Assembly (NCBI GenBank): GCA_016931875.1
Contig: JAFGDX010000245.1
Location: forward strand, 1-15,505
Length of the DNA stretch: 15,505 nucleotides
Source of the DNA: Prolixibacteraceae bacterium
GTDB taxonomy: Bacteria > Bacteroidota > Bacteroidia > Bacteroidales > Prolixibacteraceae
Direction: 5' to 3'
Part shown: one piece after another, positions 1 to 7,538 of the stretch
Numbering within the stretch: the stretch's first letter is position 1
How the letters are laid out: every line of letters starts with the position of its first letter
Made by a program: the position numbers and the translations under genes
The notes under the pieces: generated by a model
What the model saw: only the letters and a program-made list of their open reading frames with translations
What the model was told of the DNA's origin: nothing
The model's database searches: none

Positions 1-84
1 CTCGGTTTTTTACTCGGCACCCTGTTAAAACTGATCGCTTCGGGAATGATGACCTGGTATTTCTTCCGCGAAATGATTGTTTAA
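1..84 (+). CDS. C-terminal fragment of an unidentified membrane protein (partial)
   Basis: An open frame enters from the left edge and ends at TAA (82-84), giving 27 residues that finish in FFREMIV. The fragment is strongly hydrophobic (LGFLLGTLLKLIASGMMTWY), reads as a last transmembrane helix with a short aromatic/charged tail, and is followed directly by a terminator hairpin, which supports it as a real gene end. The piece is too short to assign a family. It lies convergent to the universal stress protein gene. Confidence 0.55.
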   Translation, partial: LGFLLGTLLKLIASGMMTWYFFREMIV

Positions 85-87
85 ACG

Positions 88-130
88 AAAAAAGGATTTC
101 GCGAATCAACATCCGGAAACCCTTTTTTTT
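88..130. terminator. Bidirectional rho-independent terminator between convergent genes
   Basis: The left arm AAAAAAGGATTTC (88-100) pairs with GAAACCCTTTTTT (116-128), with one A/C mismatch and a loop of about 15 nt. A T-run follows on the plus strand, and the A-run at the left arm becomes a T-run on the minus strand. It can therefore serve both the gene ending at 84 (+) and the universal stress gene ending at 160 (-). Confidence 0.65.
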
Positions 131-159
131 CATTATTGAACTAAATAAACAACGACCTT

Positions 160-996
160 TTACTGTTGGTATATCAACACCGGGGTGTCAATGTCGTGCA
201 ATATTTCCTTTGTCGTGCTTTTGCCAAATATTTCCTGTAAAAAATTTTTGTTTGATTTGAGAAGGACCACCAAATCGGCATACGACTTTTGTGTAAACCT
301 TCGAATTCCTTTGGCTGAGCTCTGCGCTTTTTCCTGTTCAACGCTGATGTTGTTTAAATCAATTTTTTCATTTACCAGTTCCTGCAAGCCGTTCTTTTGA
401 AGCTCCGCCTCAAACTCGTCCGATTTTAATGCATGAAATACGGTAACCGAAGCCATTAGCTTTTTGGCCAGTCGTGCAATCTTTTTCAACACTTTTACAT
501 CCTGTTTCCGGTAATCCGAAGCATAAACAATGGTTTTTATTTTGTGGTATTCCATATCGGGCCGGAAGGTAAAAACGGGTAAATCCAAATAATCAATCAA
601 TTCAGCAACCACCACATCCATTCTGTTTTGTGAGGAATGGGGCACAAGCACCATTTCCACATCGTCCCTCTCTGCCAGCATTTTTACAACTTCCGAAAGG
701 GAACCCGAAACCACCGTGTAGCCCACCGTATAATCGTAATCGAGCGATACTTTTTTTACATGCAATACTTTTTGCAAAACCCGTTCGCGCTCTTTTACAA
801 GCAAACTTTCCTTCCCCTGCGAAACATTGCTTAATGAGTTGTATTTGGTAACCGTGGGGTCCCAGCTACTATTTTTTGATTCGGCTGCGTGAAAAAATTC
901 CAGTTCCCGGTTTAAATCGCGTGCTAATTTTATGGCGTAGTCTGCTATCCTCTCCACATCTTCAAAAGAAAAAATGATTGAAATTATTTTTTTCAT
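160..996 (-). CDS. Universal stress protein, tandem UspA domains
   Basis: A 278-aa cytoplasmic protein with two UspA-like alpha/beta domains. Domain 1 runs from about 1 to 146: it opens with KKIISIIFSFEDVERIADYAIKLA and has a late strand at VEMVLVPHSS (113-122). Domain 2 runs from about 152 to 278: it opens with HKIKTIVYASDYRKQD and ends with FGKSTTKEILHDIDTPVLIYQ. The tandem architecture is common for Bacteroidota UspA proteins, which help cells survive stress and growth arrest. The nucleotide-binding pattern G-x2-G-x9-G(S/T) of ATP-binding Usps is not intact in either domain; only the FGKST remnant (257-261) is left. ATP binding is therefore doubtful. The ATG at 994-996 follows an A-rich leader. 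The gene stands alone, with a terminator shared with its convergent neighbour. The family call is firm; the stress inducing it is unknown. Confidence 0.9.
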   Translation of the reverse strand: MKKIISIIFSFEDVERIADYAIKLARDLNRELEFFHAAESKNSSWDPTVTKYNSLSNVSQGKESLLVKERERVLQKVLHVKKVSLDYDYTVGYTVVSGSLSEVVKMLAERDDVEMVLVPHSSQNRMDVVVAELIDYLDLPVFTFRPDMEYHKIKTIVYASDYRKQDVKVLKKIARLAKKLMASVTVFHALKSDEFEAELQKNGLQELVNEKIDLNNISVEQEKAQSSAKGIRRFTQKSYADLVVLLKSNKNFLQEIFGKSTTKEILHDIDTPVLIYQQ

Positions 997-1190
997 GGTT
1001 GTTTTTATTACTTCGTTGAACTCTGTTAACTTTTATACAAAATCTGTTCTGCTTTGCTTTTGTTCTTTCCTCAAAACTTTCTCCCAAATCATAATCAACA
1101 GGTTTATACTCTTTTACATGAATTTCATTTTCAATCAAAAAGAAAACATGCCCGTTTATGTAGTGTAGATTTTTTGTTGAGTTGTGGAGG

Positions 1191-1208
1191 ATTTGCCACA
1201 ATTTGCCA
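1191..1208. repeat. Tandem ATTTGCCA repeat overlapping an inverted repeat
   Basis: ATTTGCCA occurs twice with 10-bp spacing (1191-1198, 1201-1208). It overlaps TTGTGG/CCACAA (1182-1187/1196-1201), which extends to a 9-bp arm if G-T pairs are allowed. It lies about 190 bp upstream of the minus-strand stress gene. This could be a binding site; function unknown. Confidence 0.4.
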
Positions 1209-1280
1209 TTTTAAAACGGGTGATCAACCAACAAGGCCGGGAGAAACCCTGTTTCAACGCACTTTTTTGCGAACGGTGGA

Positions 1281-1313
1281 AAAAGGGGGAAGCCGGTTTC
1301 CCGTACTTCCCCC
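1281..1313 (-). terminator. Rho-independent terminator for the OmpA-like/porin-like gene pair
   Basis: Read on the minus strand, GGGGGAAG (1313-1306) pairs perfectly with CTTCCCCC (1292-1285) around a 13-nt loop, and TTTTT follows (1284-1280). It lies about 100 bp past the stop of the barrel gene that ends at 1416. The stem is GC-rich and the polarity of the T-run is clear. Confidence 0.75.
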
Positions 1314-1340
1314 ATAATCAAACCATTAAAATTTGATTAT
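1314..1340. repeat. Perfect 9-bp inverted repeat abutting the terminator
   Basis: ATAATCAAA (1314-1322) and TTTGATTAT (1332-1340) are perfect reverse complements with a 9-nt spacer, starting on the base after the terminator stem. On the minus strand this hairpin would form first, just before the terminator. It may stabilise transcript ends or be a protein-binding palindrome. Confidence 0.5.
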
Positions 1341-1415
1341 GAAAAACCCCCGCAAAATCATGTTTCGGATCCCGTATCCTAACGGTCACAGCAAACCGAG
1401 ACATTTTTTCAGAAA

Positions 1416-2048
1416 TTAAAATTTCATTCCCACATACACCTGAATCACCGAATTGCGCGCATCACCCAAAATATCGTAGGCCACATCATCGCTTTTGGCA
1501 ACCCGGTTTAGCCCCAGGTTGTAATTAAACCCCACAATTAAAGGGTTGAGGTCGAACCCAAGCCCGGCAACCAGACCAACATCCAGCGAGCGAAAATGCG
1601 CACGGTCGAGTTCATCACTGGAATCAATTTCCCAAAAATCGAGGATTTCTGCGTTTGTATCCACATTCGCGTTTACCAGATAACCCACATACGGGCCAAA
1701 CTGAAATTCAAAATCTTCGGAAAGATTATAAACCAGTTTTACCGGCAAATCAATGTAATTCAAATTAAATTTGGTTTCACCGTCGGCAAACGCACTTTCA
1801 TCGTAATTCAGTTTGATGCCTTTTCCTGAGTACATCAACTCCGGCTGAAGGGAAAAAGACTCACTCAAAGGAATTTTTGTAAATACCCCGGCATGAAAAC
1901 CGGCTTTCAGGTTTTTATCGTTGTTTCCCTCGGTTGACAACGAGGAAAGATTTAAGCCTCCTTTTATTCCCGTTTCCTGTGCAAGCACTGTTGTTGTCAC
2001 AAAAGCAACAGACAACAAGCTGATGATTAACTTTTTCATACTGTCCAT
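1416..2048 (-). CDS. Porin-family outer-membrane beta-barrel protein (PF13568-like)
   Basis: A 210-aa secreted protein. The signal peptide is about residues 4-23 (KKLIISLLSVAFVTTTVLA, cleavage before QETG). The mature part opens with the typical GIKGGLNLSSL and carries repeated amphipathic strands: SFSLQPELMYSGKG (64-77), YIDLPVKLVYNLS (98-110), FQFGPYVGYLV (115-125), FDLNPLIVGFNYNLGL (165-180). It ends in VIQVYVGMKF, a C-terminal aromatic strand typical of outer-membrane barrels. The length and motifs match small OMP_b-brl_2 proteins of Bacteroidota, whose roles are mostly unknown. The start at 2048 gives MDSMKKL; the internal ATG at 2037-2039 (MKKL) would give a more usual signal peptide and may be the true start. 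The gene lies 21 bp downstream of the OmpA-like lipoprotein gene and is probably cotranscribed with it. Confidence 0.88.
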   Translation of the reverse strand: MDSMKKLIISLLSVAFVTTTVLAQETGIKGGLNLSSLSTEGNNDKNLKAGFHAGVFTKIPLSESFSLQPELMYSGKGIKLNYDESAFADGETKFNLNYIDLPVKLVYNLSEDFEFQFGPYVGYLVNANVDTNAEILDFWEIDSSDELDRAHFRSLDVGLVAGLGFDLNPLIVGFNYNLGLNRVAKSDDVAYDILGDARNSVIQVYVGMKF

Positions 2049-2069
2049 TTTAAATTTTATATTGTTTGT

Positions 2070-2756
2070 TTATGAGTCGCCCAGGTCACCCCGCCGGGCC
2101 GCTCTTTTCAATTTTTCGTTGGCAAAAATGGCCACTTCCACTCTCCGGTTCAAAGTGCGCCCCGCTTCGGTGGCATTATCGGCAACAGGCATTTGTTCGC
2201 CATACCCAACTTCTGAAATACGCGACGAGGCTACTCCCATACTTGTCAGCAAATCGGAAACCGATGCTGAACGTCTTTCAGAAAGGTCCTGGTTGTATTC
2301 CTCCGTTCCTTTATTGTCGGTGTGACCTTCAATAATAATTTCTGTATCATCGTATTTAATCAGCGTTTTTGCCAAATCGGTAATATTTTGTTTTGAAGCG
2401 GGTGTTAATTCCGAAGAATCAAAACCAAACAAAATCCCTGAATCAAAAGTGATTTTAATCCCTTCCCCGATTCGTTCCACTTTTGCACCTTCAAGGTCGC
2501 GGGCCAGTTCTTCGGCCTGTTTATCCATGTAATTCCCGATTAAAGCCCCGGCCGTTCCGCCAATAACCGCACCAAGAATGGCTCCCTTTGCGGTGTTATC
2601 TGATTTTGAACCGATGATTCCGCCAATAGCTCCACCGGCTCCGGCGCCAATGGCACCCCCTTTAAGAGTTTTGGTAGTGTTGCATGAGGCCATTAAAAGC
2701 ATTGCCGATACAAAAACCGGCACAAGTACATTCCGTATTCTCTTCCAATTTTTCAT
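2070..2756 (-). CDS. OmpA-family lipoprotein with glycine zipper
   Basis: A 228-aa lipoprotein. The signal peptide ends in a lipobox LMASC with lipidated Cys25. A glycine-zipper segment follows at 33-75 (GGAIGAGAGGAIGGIIG and GAILGAVIGGTAGALIG), which can associate with membranes. The OmpA C-terminal peptidoglycan-binding domain spans about 100-212: FDSGILFGFDSSELTP, then IIEGHTDNKGTEEYNQDLSERRSASV, then VGYGEQMPVADNATEAGRTLNRRVEV. The two residues known in the family to hold meso-diaminopimelate are visible as Asp147 (HTDN) and Arg162 (ERRS). The protein should tether the outer membrane to peptidoglycan, in the style of YiaD/Pal-like proteins. It is the first gene of a probable two-gene unit with the porin-like gene. 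The tail KLKRAARRGDLGDS is short and basic. Confidence 0.93.
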   Translation of the reverse strand: MKNWKRIRNVLVPVFVSAMLLMASCNTTKTLKGGAIGAGAGGAIGGIIGSKSDNTAKGAILGAVIGGTAGALIGNYMDKQAEELARDLEGAKVERIGEGIKITFDSGILFGFDSSELTPASKQNITDLAKTLIKYDDTEIIIEGHTDNKGTEEYNQDLSERRSASVSDLLTSMGVASSRISEVGYGEQMPVADNATEAGRTLNRRVEVAIFANEKLKRAARRGDLGDS

Positions 2757-3080
2757 AACATCTATATTTTGTAATTCGGGGTAGTGTAGGTAACAATTGT
2801 GCCATTTCGGAAGAAACCCAAAAAATTAAGATAACTGCGCCTCATAATCAACCACTTAATATAATTTTCCAAACACAGGACAAAACATACTGTTTTTCAA
2901 AACTGATGATTGAATCCACACTGTGAGGTTTATAATCTACAACGTAAAAAACCGGCAAAACACTCTGGAAAAACTGACAAACTACTGACAAAGAAGCAAT
3001 TAAAAAGACTCTTCTAATTCAAAGAGATAGATGGATAAATTTTTGAAAAGTTGAAACAATCAACTTTAAAAGAATAAAAA
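2757..3080. other. Divergent intergenic region with operator-like repeats
   Basis: These 324 bp separate the minus-strand OmpA-like gene from the plus-strand 164-aa gene and should hold both promoters. No open frame of interest is present. Visible structure: a direct repeat ACTGACAAA (2973-2981 and 2984-2992), and a palindrome AAAGTTGA-AACAA-TCAACTTT (3047-3067) just before the plus-strand start. A weak Bacteroidota -7-like AATTTTTG lies at 3038-3045, without a good -33 TTG partner. Confidence 0.5.
3047..3067. repeat. Perfect 8-bp palindrome just upstream of the 164-aa secreted protein gene
   Basis: AAAGTTGA (3047-3054) and TCAACTTT (3060-3067) are exact reverse complements with a 5-nt loop, AACAA. 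It ends 13 bp before the ATG, separated from it by an A-rich leader. It could be a repressor site overlapping the transcription start, or a 5'-UTR hairpin affecting translation; the sequence does not decide between these. Confidence 0.5.
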
Positions 3081-3575
3081 ATGAGAAAAATTGCTTTCGT
3101 ATTATTGTTAATGGTAGTAAATACAGGAGTTGTTATGGCTCAATATGATTTTGCAATCGGCCTTCGTTCAGGCGGAACATCGGGGATTACCCTAAAGAAA
3201 AACAACGGTAGCAGCGCTTTGGAAGGCATCGTTGGTTTTTGGCACGACGGGGTGAGTTTAACCGGGCTCTGGGAAAAAAACCAGCCGGCATTTAACGAAC
3301 CCGGGTTTAACTGGTTTTACGGCGTGGGAGGACATGTGGCATTTTATGGCGATGATTTTAACGGGAGATATGGTGCATCGTGGTACACACACCCCCACCA
3401 CATTGATGACGGTGATTTTGGTATCGGCATTGATGGTGTGGTCGGGCTGGAATACAAAATTCCGAATGCCCCGATTGCATTTGACATTGGCTTAAAACCC
3501 TACATTGAAATTGTGAGTGAAGGCGGAATCATTTTTTCGCCCGACCCGGGGATTGGAATAAAGATTGCTTTTTAA
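3081..3575 (+). CDS. Secreted beta-barrel-like protein of unknown function
   Basis: A 164-aa protein with a clear signal peptide (MRKIAFVLLLMVVNTGVVMA, cleavage before QYDF). The mature chain of about 144 residues is rich in Gly and aromatic residues and alternates hydrophobic and polar positions: YDFAIGLRSGGTSGITLKK, ALEGIVGFWHDGVSLTGLWEK, WFYGVGGHVAFYGD, FGIGIDGVVGLEYKIPNAPIAFDIGLKPYIEI. It ends in GIGIKIAF, a C-terminal Phe as in outer-membrane barrels. An 8-stranded small barrel in the outer membrane is the best structural guess. I do not recognise a named family with known function. The start is well placed after an A-rich leader. A His/Asp-rich stretch HPHHIDDGD (104-112) lies in a probable loop. 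The gene is monocistronic, with a terminator 45 bp after its stop. Confidence 0.8.
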   Translation: MRKIAFVLLLMVVNTGVVMAQYDFAIGLRSGGTSGITLKKNNGSSALEGIVGFWHDGVSLTGLWEKNQPAFNEPGFNWFYGVGGHVAFYGDDFNGRYGASWYTHPHHIDDGDFGIGIDGVVGLEYKIPNAPIAFDIGLKPYIEIVSEGGIIFSPDPGIGIKIAF

Positions 3576-3614
3576 CCCTCAAAAAATGGTTATATTTAAC
3601 CGTATAATTACAAA

Positions 3615-3650
3615 AATCCAGGTGCCTGCTTTGTCGGGCACCTTTTTTTG
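3615..3650. terminator. Terminator between convergent genes
   Basis: AGGTGCC (3620-3626) pairs with GGCACCT (3637-3643), extendable by a G-T and a G-C pair, and TTTTTTT follows on the plus strand (3643-3649). An A-rich stretch upstream (3612-3616) gives a weaker T-run on the minus strand, so it may also end the tamB transcript, whose stop is at 3662. Confidence 0.8.
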
Positions 3651-3661
3651 TTTCTGTTTTG

Positions 3662-6600
3662 TTATTTTGAATTGAGTTTGAAAATGACATCAAAACCACT
3701 GTCGTTTGATGAATTGTTCAGCTGAAGAAACAGAAATTTGAACAGTTCGTATTCCAGCTTTACTTCATATTTTGCCATCTCTTTTTCGCGCGTTTCGCCA
3801 AACCGCTGCTCGTAACTCACAAAAAGGTCGTTGGTGATGTATTTTCCAACCACCACCGTTGCATTGTCAAAATCGCCGTCGCTTTTAATTTCGATGTAAT
3901 CCACATCCAGTTTTTCTCCCAGCAAATCGGTAATTTGCGACGACAAAATAGCTGCTGCAGCAGTACCTGCCAAACTTCCGGCGCCTTCCACATTTTGTTG
4001 CTGGTCGATGCTTAATTCGTCCATGCTTCTGCCAAACAAAATATACGAGAGTGCATCTCCTTCGCTCACACTGGCTCCGTCAAGACTAAAATTCACAGCA
4101 GGTTCTTCCGCGGTTCCCGAAACCTGAACGGTAAGTTCCTGTTCTGCCCGGTCCGGATTTCGAAACGAATAGGAAGCAGTAATATCAATACGTGGCTGTA
4201 ACTCTTCCCCTCCCTGGAAACTAATCGTACCATTATCAATAATAAACGTTTTTCCCAGTAAATCGTATTGCCCGCGCACCACATCAACCGAGCCAAACAG
4301 TTCAAAAAAATCTTCGTTTTTACGCAACTCCAAATCACCTGAAATTTCGATGTGCATATCTTTGTTTTTGATCCACGAATTTTTAGGAATTTTCAGATTG
4401 AGTGTTCCTGTAAAATTGTCGAGATAGGAAAAATGAAGGCTGTCGGTTTGTAAAGTGTCAACCTGAAAAGCAAGTGAATCGCGGTAAAGTTCAGTTTTTT
4501 GCATTTCGCGGATTAAAATGGAAGCCGGGATTTCGGGGACACTGTATTTGCCCATCATATTAAAAATGGCCGGAAGATACAATTCCGATTCAGGAACAGT
4601 AAGATTTCCGCCAAATACTACCTCGCCTTTTTTCCCCTTTACATTAGCATCGCCTGATAATTGCATGTTGAACTGCCGGTGATTTACAGGGTTAAAATTT
4701 TTGAACGCCACATTGATTTCCGATTCACTCACATCACCTTTATAAAAAGCAGAATTAAAATCAATGGTTCCGCTGGCTTTCATGGTGCCGTCTTCGCTTT
4801 TTATAAAAAATGAATCAAGCTGAACTGCTTCGGGCAAAAACTGAAGGTTAAACGCAATGTTTTCATAATTTATTCCATACGCAGGAACAGCCAGCGATGC
4901 TTCCACCAGATGAAAATTTCCGCTTGGGTCGGGAGCTTCCAGTGTTCCCCCCACTTCAACAGTACCTTCAAGAAATCCTTTTATTTCGCGGGCGATTTCA
5001 ATTTGCTGCAAAATGGCCAGCGGGAACCGGTCAACAGCCAGCGTGGCCTGCAACGAATCCTTTGTGTCAAAATCAAATTTCATACTGTCGAGTTTTGCCA
5101 GCATTGGAAATTCACCTTTCAGTTCCAGCTTTCCGCTATCCAAAGGAATAATGCTTACATCAGCATTTAGTGTATTATTCTGAAAACCAAAATTCCCACT
5201 AAAATCGGTAAGTTCAAATTCATTCAGAATTGCCTTGTTTACCATAAAATCTGCGTTGAGCAAAGGATTTTCAGCTGTACCTTTGAGTTCTGCATTTACA
5301 TCAAGAATGCCAGAGGCTTCAAATTCAATTTGAAACATTTCCAAAAGTTGCTGAATATTTATATTGGCCAACTCCAGTTGAAAATCCTCTTCGCCGGTGC
5401 GTGAAATAATGCCGTTGGCGGCAATAAACTGAGCTGTGTCGGAATCGTTGGAAACCAATTTAAAATTGGAAATTTTATAGTGTGTTGAATCCAGTTCGAA
5501 AACAGCCGGTGGATTTTGTAAACTGAAATGCTGATTTTTATAATCGGTATTCCAGTTTTGCATGGTTATCCGAAGTTGTTTTCCCAGGCTGACACCCGCT
5601 GCCAGCTGCGTTTTAACATCCTCCCCTTCTGCTCTTCCATCAACAAAAAGCGAATCGCGTAAATAATCAAGCTCAAAATTCGCTGAATCAATTACCAATT
5701 TACCCGTTCTGAAATTTCCTGCTGAAATCCTGGCATGCGCAACCGTGTCGGACGATGTTAGCTGTCCGCTTGCATTTACAAGCAGTTTTTCACTGGTAAA
5801 ATCATCGTACAAAACATTTTTAAGATTGATTTTTGCCTCCACATCCAGCGAATCGGGCATTCCTTTCAGATGTGCGTCAAGCTCTCCTTCTGCAAAAATT
5901 TTCTCTGCCGGGATAAACTGTGCCCATTCTTCCAGGCCCGAAAACCGGGCATGCAGCATTATATCTGAAGCTCCGTTCAAATTGTAATTTCCCGAAACGG
6001 AAAGCAACGCGGTTTGTGTTTCAGCCCGCAACGAATCGATTTGAATATTTTTGCCCTGGTACTGGGCCTGCGCAAAAAGGGTATCCAAAATCATTTGCTG
6101 AAACCGTGATTCAGAGAATTTAATATTTGCACTGGCATTGATTTTTTGCGGGTCAAAACTCTCGCCTTCAATTTTGGCAAATAAATTTATATCCGATTGT
6201 AAGGTATCATTTCCGGTAATTTCAGCCACATTAAAATTTTGCGCAACCACATCCAGCCGGTAAGCAGGATTGTTTTGCAAATTGCGGATTTCGGGCGTAA
6301 TATTTATCAAGCCAAAATTGCCTTCCCCCTCTACTTTTCCATCCAGATTTCCATTGTTAAGATTTAGTGATGCCTGCAATTTATCCACTGGTTTTTCATG
6401 AATAATTATATCCCTGAAATCAGCATCCAACGCAACGCTTGCTGTTTTTGGATCGATCCCTTCTCCTTTTATTTCAAGCTGGCCGTTTACCAGGTATTTC
6501 AGTTGCGGATCTCCCAGCCAGTGGGCCAAATCAATATTTTGAAGCACACCGTTTACCTGATATTTCAACCGGGTTTTGGAAGGATTATCCAGGAACAACC

Positions 6601-7534
6601 CAAAGTTTTCGGAATAAATTTCCAGATTTATGTTTTGGTTTTCGTCCGCTACTTTTATGCCGGCATTGAATGCGCCGTTTTTTACCTCGGTTTTTACATC
6701 CAGTGTGGGTGTTGCCGGAAGTGTAACCCCGGGAATAAAAAATTCGAACTCGTTCAAATGCAGCGGCTCGCTTTTTAGCCTGGCTGAAGCATTTAGCAAG
6801 GTGTCGTGTGTGTAATCTGCTTCTCCTTCCAGCAGATTTTGGGCGGTTTTTACATATAAATTCCGAAGTTGAATTTCCTGTTGGTTGCGTTGCGCTGTTA
6901 ACGAAAGCTGCTCCAAAACCAACAATGGTTTTAGGGTGTTGAACGAAAGCGTATTTAATTCGAGGTTCTGTTTTTCCTGGGAATATCCGAATGACAGCTT
7001 TAGGTTCAAATGATTTACTTCCTGCGGAATTACCGTATCGATGGCATTTATTTTTAAGCGGCCTTCAAAAATTTCGAAATTTGCGATTTTCACATTCAAA
7101 CTTCCGGAGGATTCCCCGGAGGATTTCGTACTTTCTTCCGGTTCAACCAAATTTTGCACATTCCACGTTGAATCGCTGTTTTGCTTCAAATAAAAATACG
7201 GTTTTGAAATTTGTACATGCTGAATCAGCAATTCGCTCCTTAAAAGCGGCCGAAGCCGGTAACCTGCGTTAATTTCTTCAATAAAAGCCAAGGTATCGCT
7301 TTCGTTCATCCATAAAACATTTTTCAGAACCAGCGAAGTAAAAAAGTTCCCGTCGATTTCGCCCACCGAAATTTTACCGTTTACCAATTCGGAGGCTTTG
7401 TTTTCAGCTATTACCGCCAGTCGGTTTTTTACCGGGCGGGTTTGAATGAGCAAACCGGTAACAATGGTTAGCAGGATGATTGCTGCCAACAGCCAGACCA
7501 AAACCAGAAGACTATATTTACCAACTTTTCTCAT
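3662..7534 (-). CDS. tamB: TamB-family translocation/assembly module protein (DUF490)
   Basis: A 1290-aa protein with one N-terminal membrane anchor (residues about 6-30, YSLLVLVWLLAAIILLTIVTGLLI), then a very long periplasmic part made of short amphipathic beta strands. These are expected to form the hydrophobic groove ('taco') of TamB and related bridge-like lipid-transfer proteins. An AsmA-like start follows the anchor (RLAVIAENKASELVNGKISVGEIDGNFF). The C-terminal DUF490 region shows the family marks: GTISFQGGEELQPRIDITASYSFR, VQVSGTAEEPAVNFSLDG, SYILFGRSMDEL (from 1163) and a barrel-like final segment ending VIFKLNSK. TamB anchors in the inner membrane and reaches the outer-membrane TamA partner; proposed roles are assembly of some outer-membrane proteins and phospholipid transport. 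Its start lies 4 bp after the stop of the BamA/TamA-like gene, so the two are one operon and probably one complex. Length is in the usual range of the family. Confidence 0.95.
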   Translation of the reverse strand: MRKVGKYSLLVLVWLLAAIILLTIVTGLLIQTRPVKNRLAVIAENKASELVNGKISVGEIDGNFFTSLVLKNVLWMNESDTLAFIEEINAGYRLRPLLRSELLIQHVQISKPYFYLKQNSDSTWNVQNLVEPEESTKSSGESSGSLNVKIANFEIFEGRLKINAIDTVIPQEVNHLNLKLSFGYSQEKQNLELNTLSFNTLKPLLVLEQLSLTAQRNQQEIQLRNLYVKTAQNLLEGEADYTHDTLLNASARLKSEPLHLNEFEFFIPGVTLPATPTLDVKTEVKNGAFNAGIKVADENQNINLEIYSENFGLFLDNPSKTRLKYQVNGVLQNIDLAHWLGDPQLKYLVNGQLEIKGEGIDPKTASVALDADFRDIIIHEKPVDKLQASLNLNNGNLDGKVEGEGNFGLINITPEIRNLQNNPAYRLDVVAQNFNVAEITGNDTLQSDINLFAKIEGESFDPQKINASANIKFSESRFQQMILDTLFAQAQYQGKNIQIDSLRAETQTALLSVSGNYNLNGASDIMLHARFSGLEEWAQFIPAEKIFAEGELDAHLKGMPDSLDVEAKINLKNVLYDDFTSEKLLVNASGQLTSSDTVAHARISAGNFRTGKLVIDSANFELDYLRDSLFVDGRAEGEDVKTQLAAGVSLGKQLRITMQNWNTDYKNQHFSLQNPPAVFELDSTHYKISNFKLVSNDSDTAQFIAANGIISRTGEEDFQLELANINIQQLLEMFQIEFEASGILDVNAELKGTAENPLLNADFMVNKAILNEFELTDFSGNFGFQNNTLNADVSIIPLDSGKLELKGEFPMLAKLDSMKFDFDTKDSLQATLAVDRFPLAILQQIEIAREIKGFLEGTVEVGGTLEAPDPSGNFHLVEASLAVPAYGINYENIAFNLQFLPEAVQLDSFFIKSEDGTMKASGTIDFNSAFYKGDVSESEINVAFKNFNPVNHRQFNMQLSGDANVKGKKGEVVFGGNLTVPESELYLPAIFNMMGKYSVPEIPASILIREMQKTELYRDSLAFQVDTLQTDSLHFSYLDNFTGTLNLKIPKNSWIKNKDMHIEISGDLELRKNEDFFELFGSVDVVRGQYDLLGKTFIIDNGTISFQGGEELQPRIDITASYSFRNPDRAEQELTVQVSGTAEEPAVNFSLDGASVSEGDALSYILFGRSMDELSIDQQQNVEGAGSLAGTAAAAILSSQITDLLGEKLDVDYIEIKSDGDFDNATVVVGKYITNDLFVSYEQRFGETREKEMAKYEVKLEYELFKFLFLQLNNSSNDSGFDVIFKLNSK

Positions 7535-7538
7535 TCAA

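Larger units (their letters stand above)
997..1415. other. Intergenic region with operator-like repeats and a terminator
   Basis: The 419 bp between the universal stress gene and the porin-like gene contain no convincing gene. They hold the likely promoter and leader of the stress gene (none recognised with confidence), a tandem repeat ATTTGCCA (1191-1198 and 1201-1208), an inverted repeat GAGTTGTGG/CCACAATTT (1179-1187/1196-1204), the minus-strand terminator (1281-1313) and an adjacent perfect inverted repeat (1314-1340). Confidence 0.6.

Noticed and set aside
962..1201. 79-aa open frame on the minus strand overlapping the universal stress gene start
   Set aside because: It overlaps the true gene start in another frame, ends in a low-complexity Asn/His/Phe run and has no family features.
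1921..2325. 134-aa open frame antisense to the barrel and OmpA-like genes
   Set aside because: It spans the end of one well-supported gene and the start of another on the opposite strand, and the protein has no plausible domain.
6398..6778. 126-aa open frame antisense to tamB
   Set aside because: The tamB frame is continuous here with expected beta-strand content; the antisense frame is rich in aromatic and Cys residues, as expected for a shadow of a coding strand.
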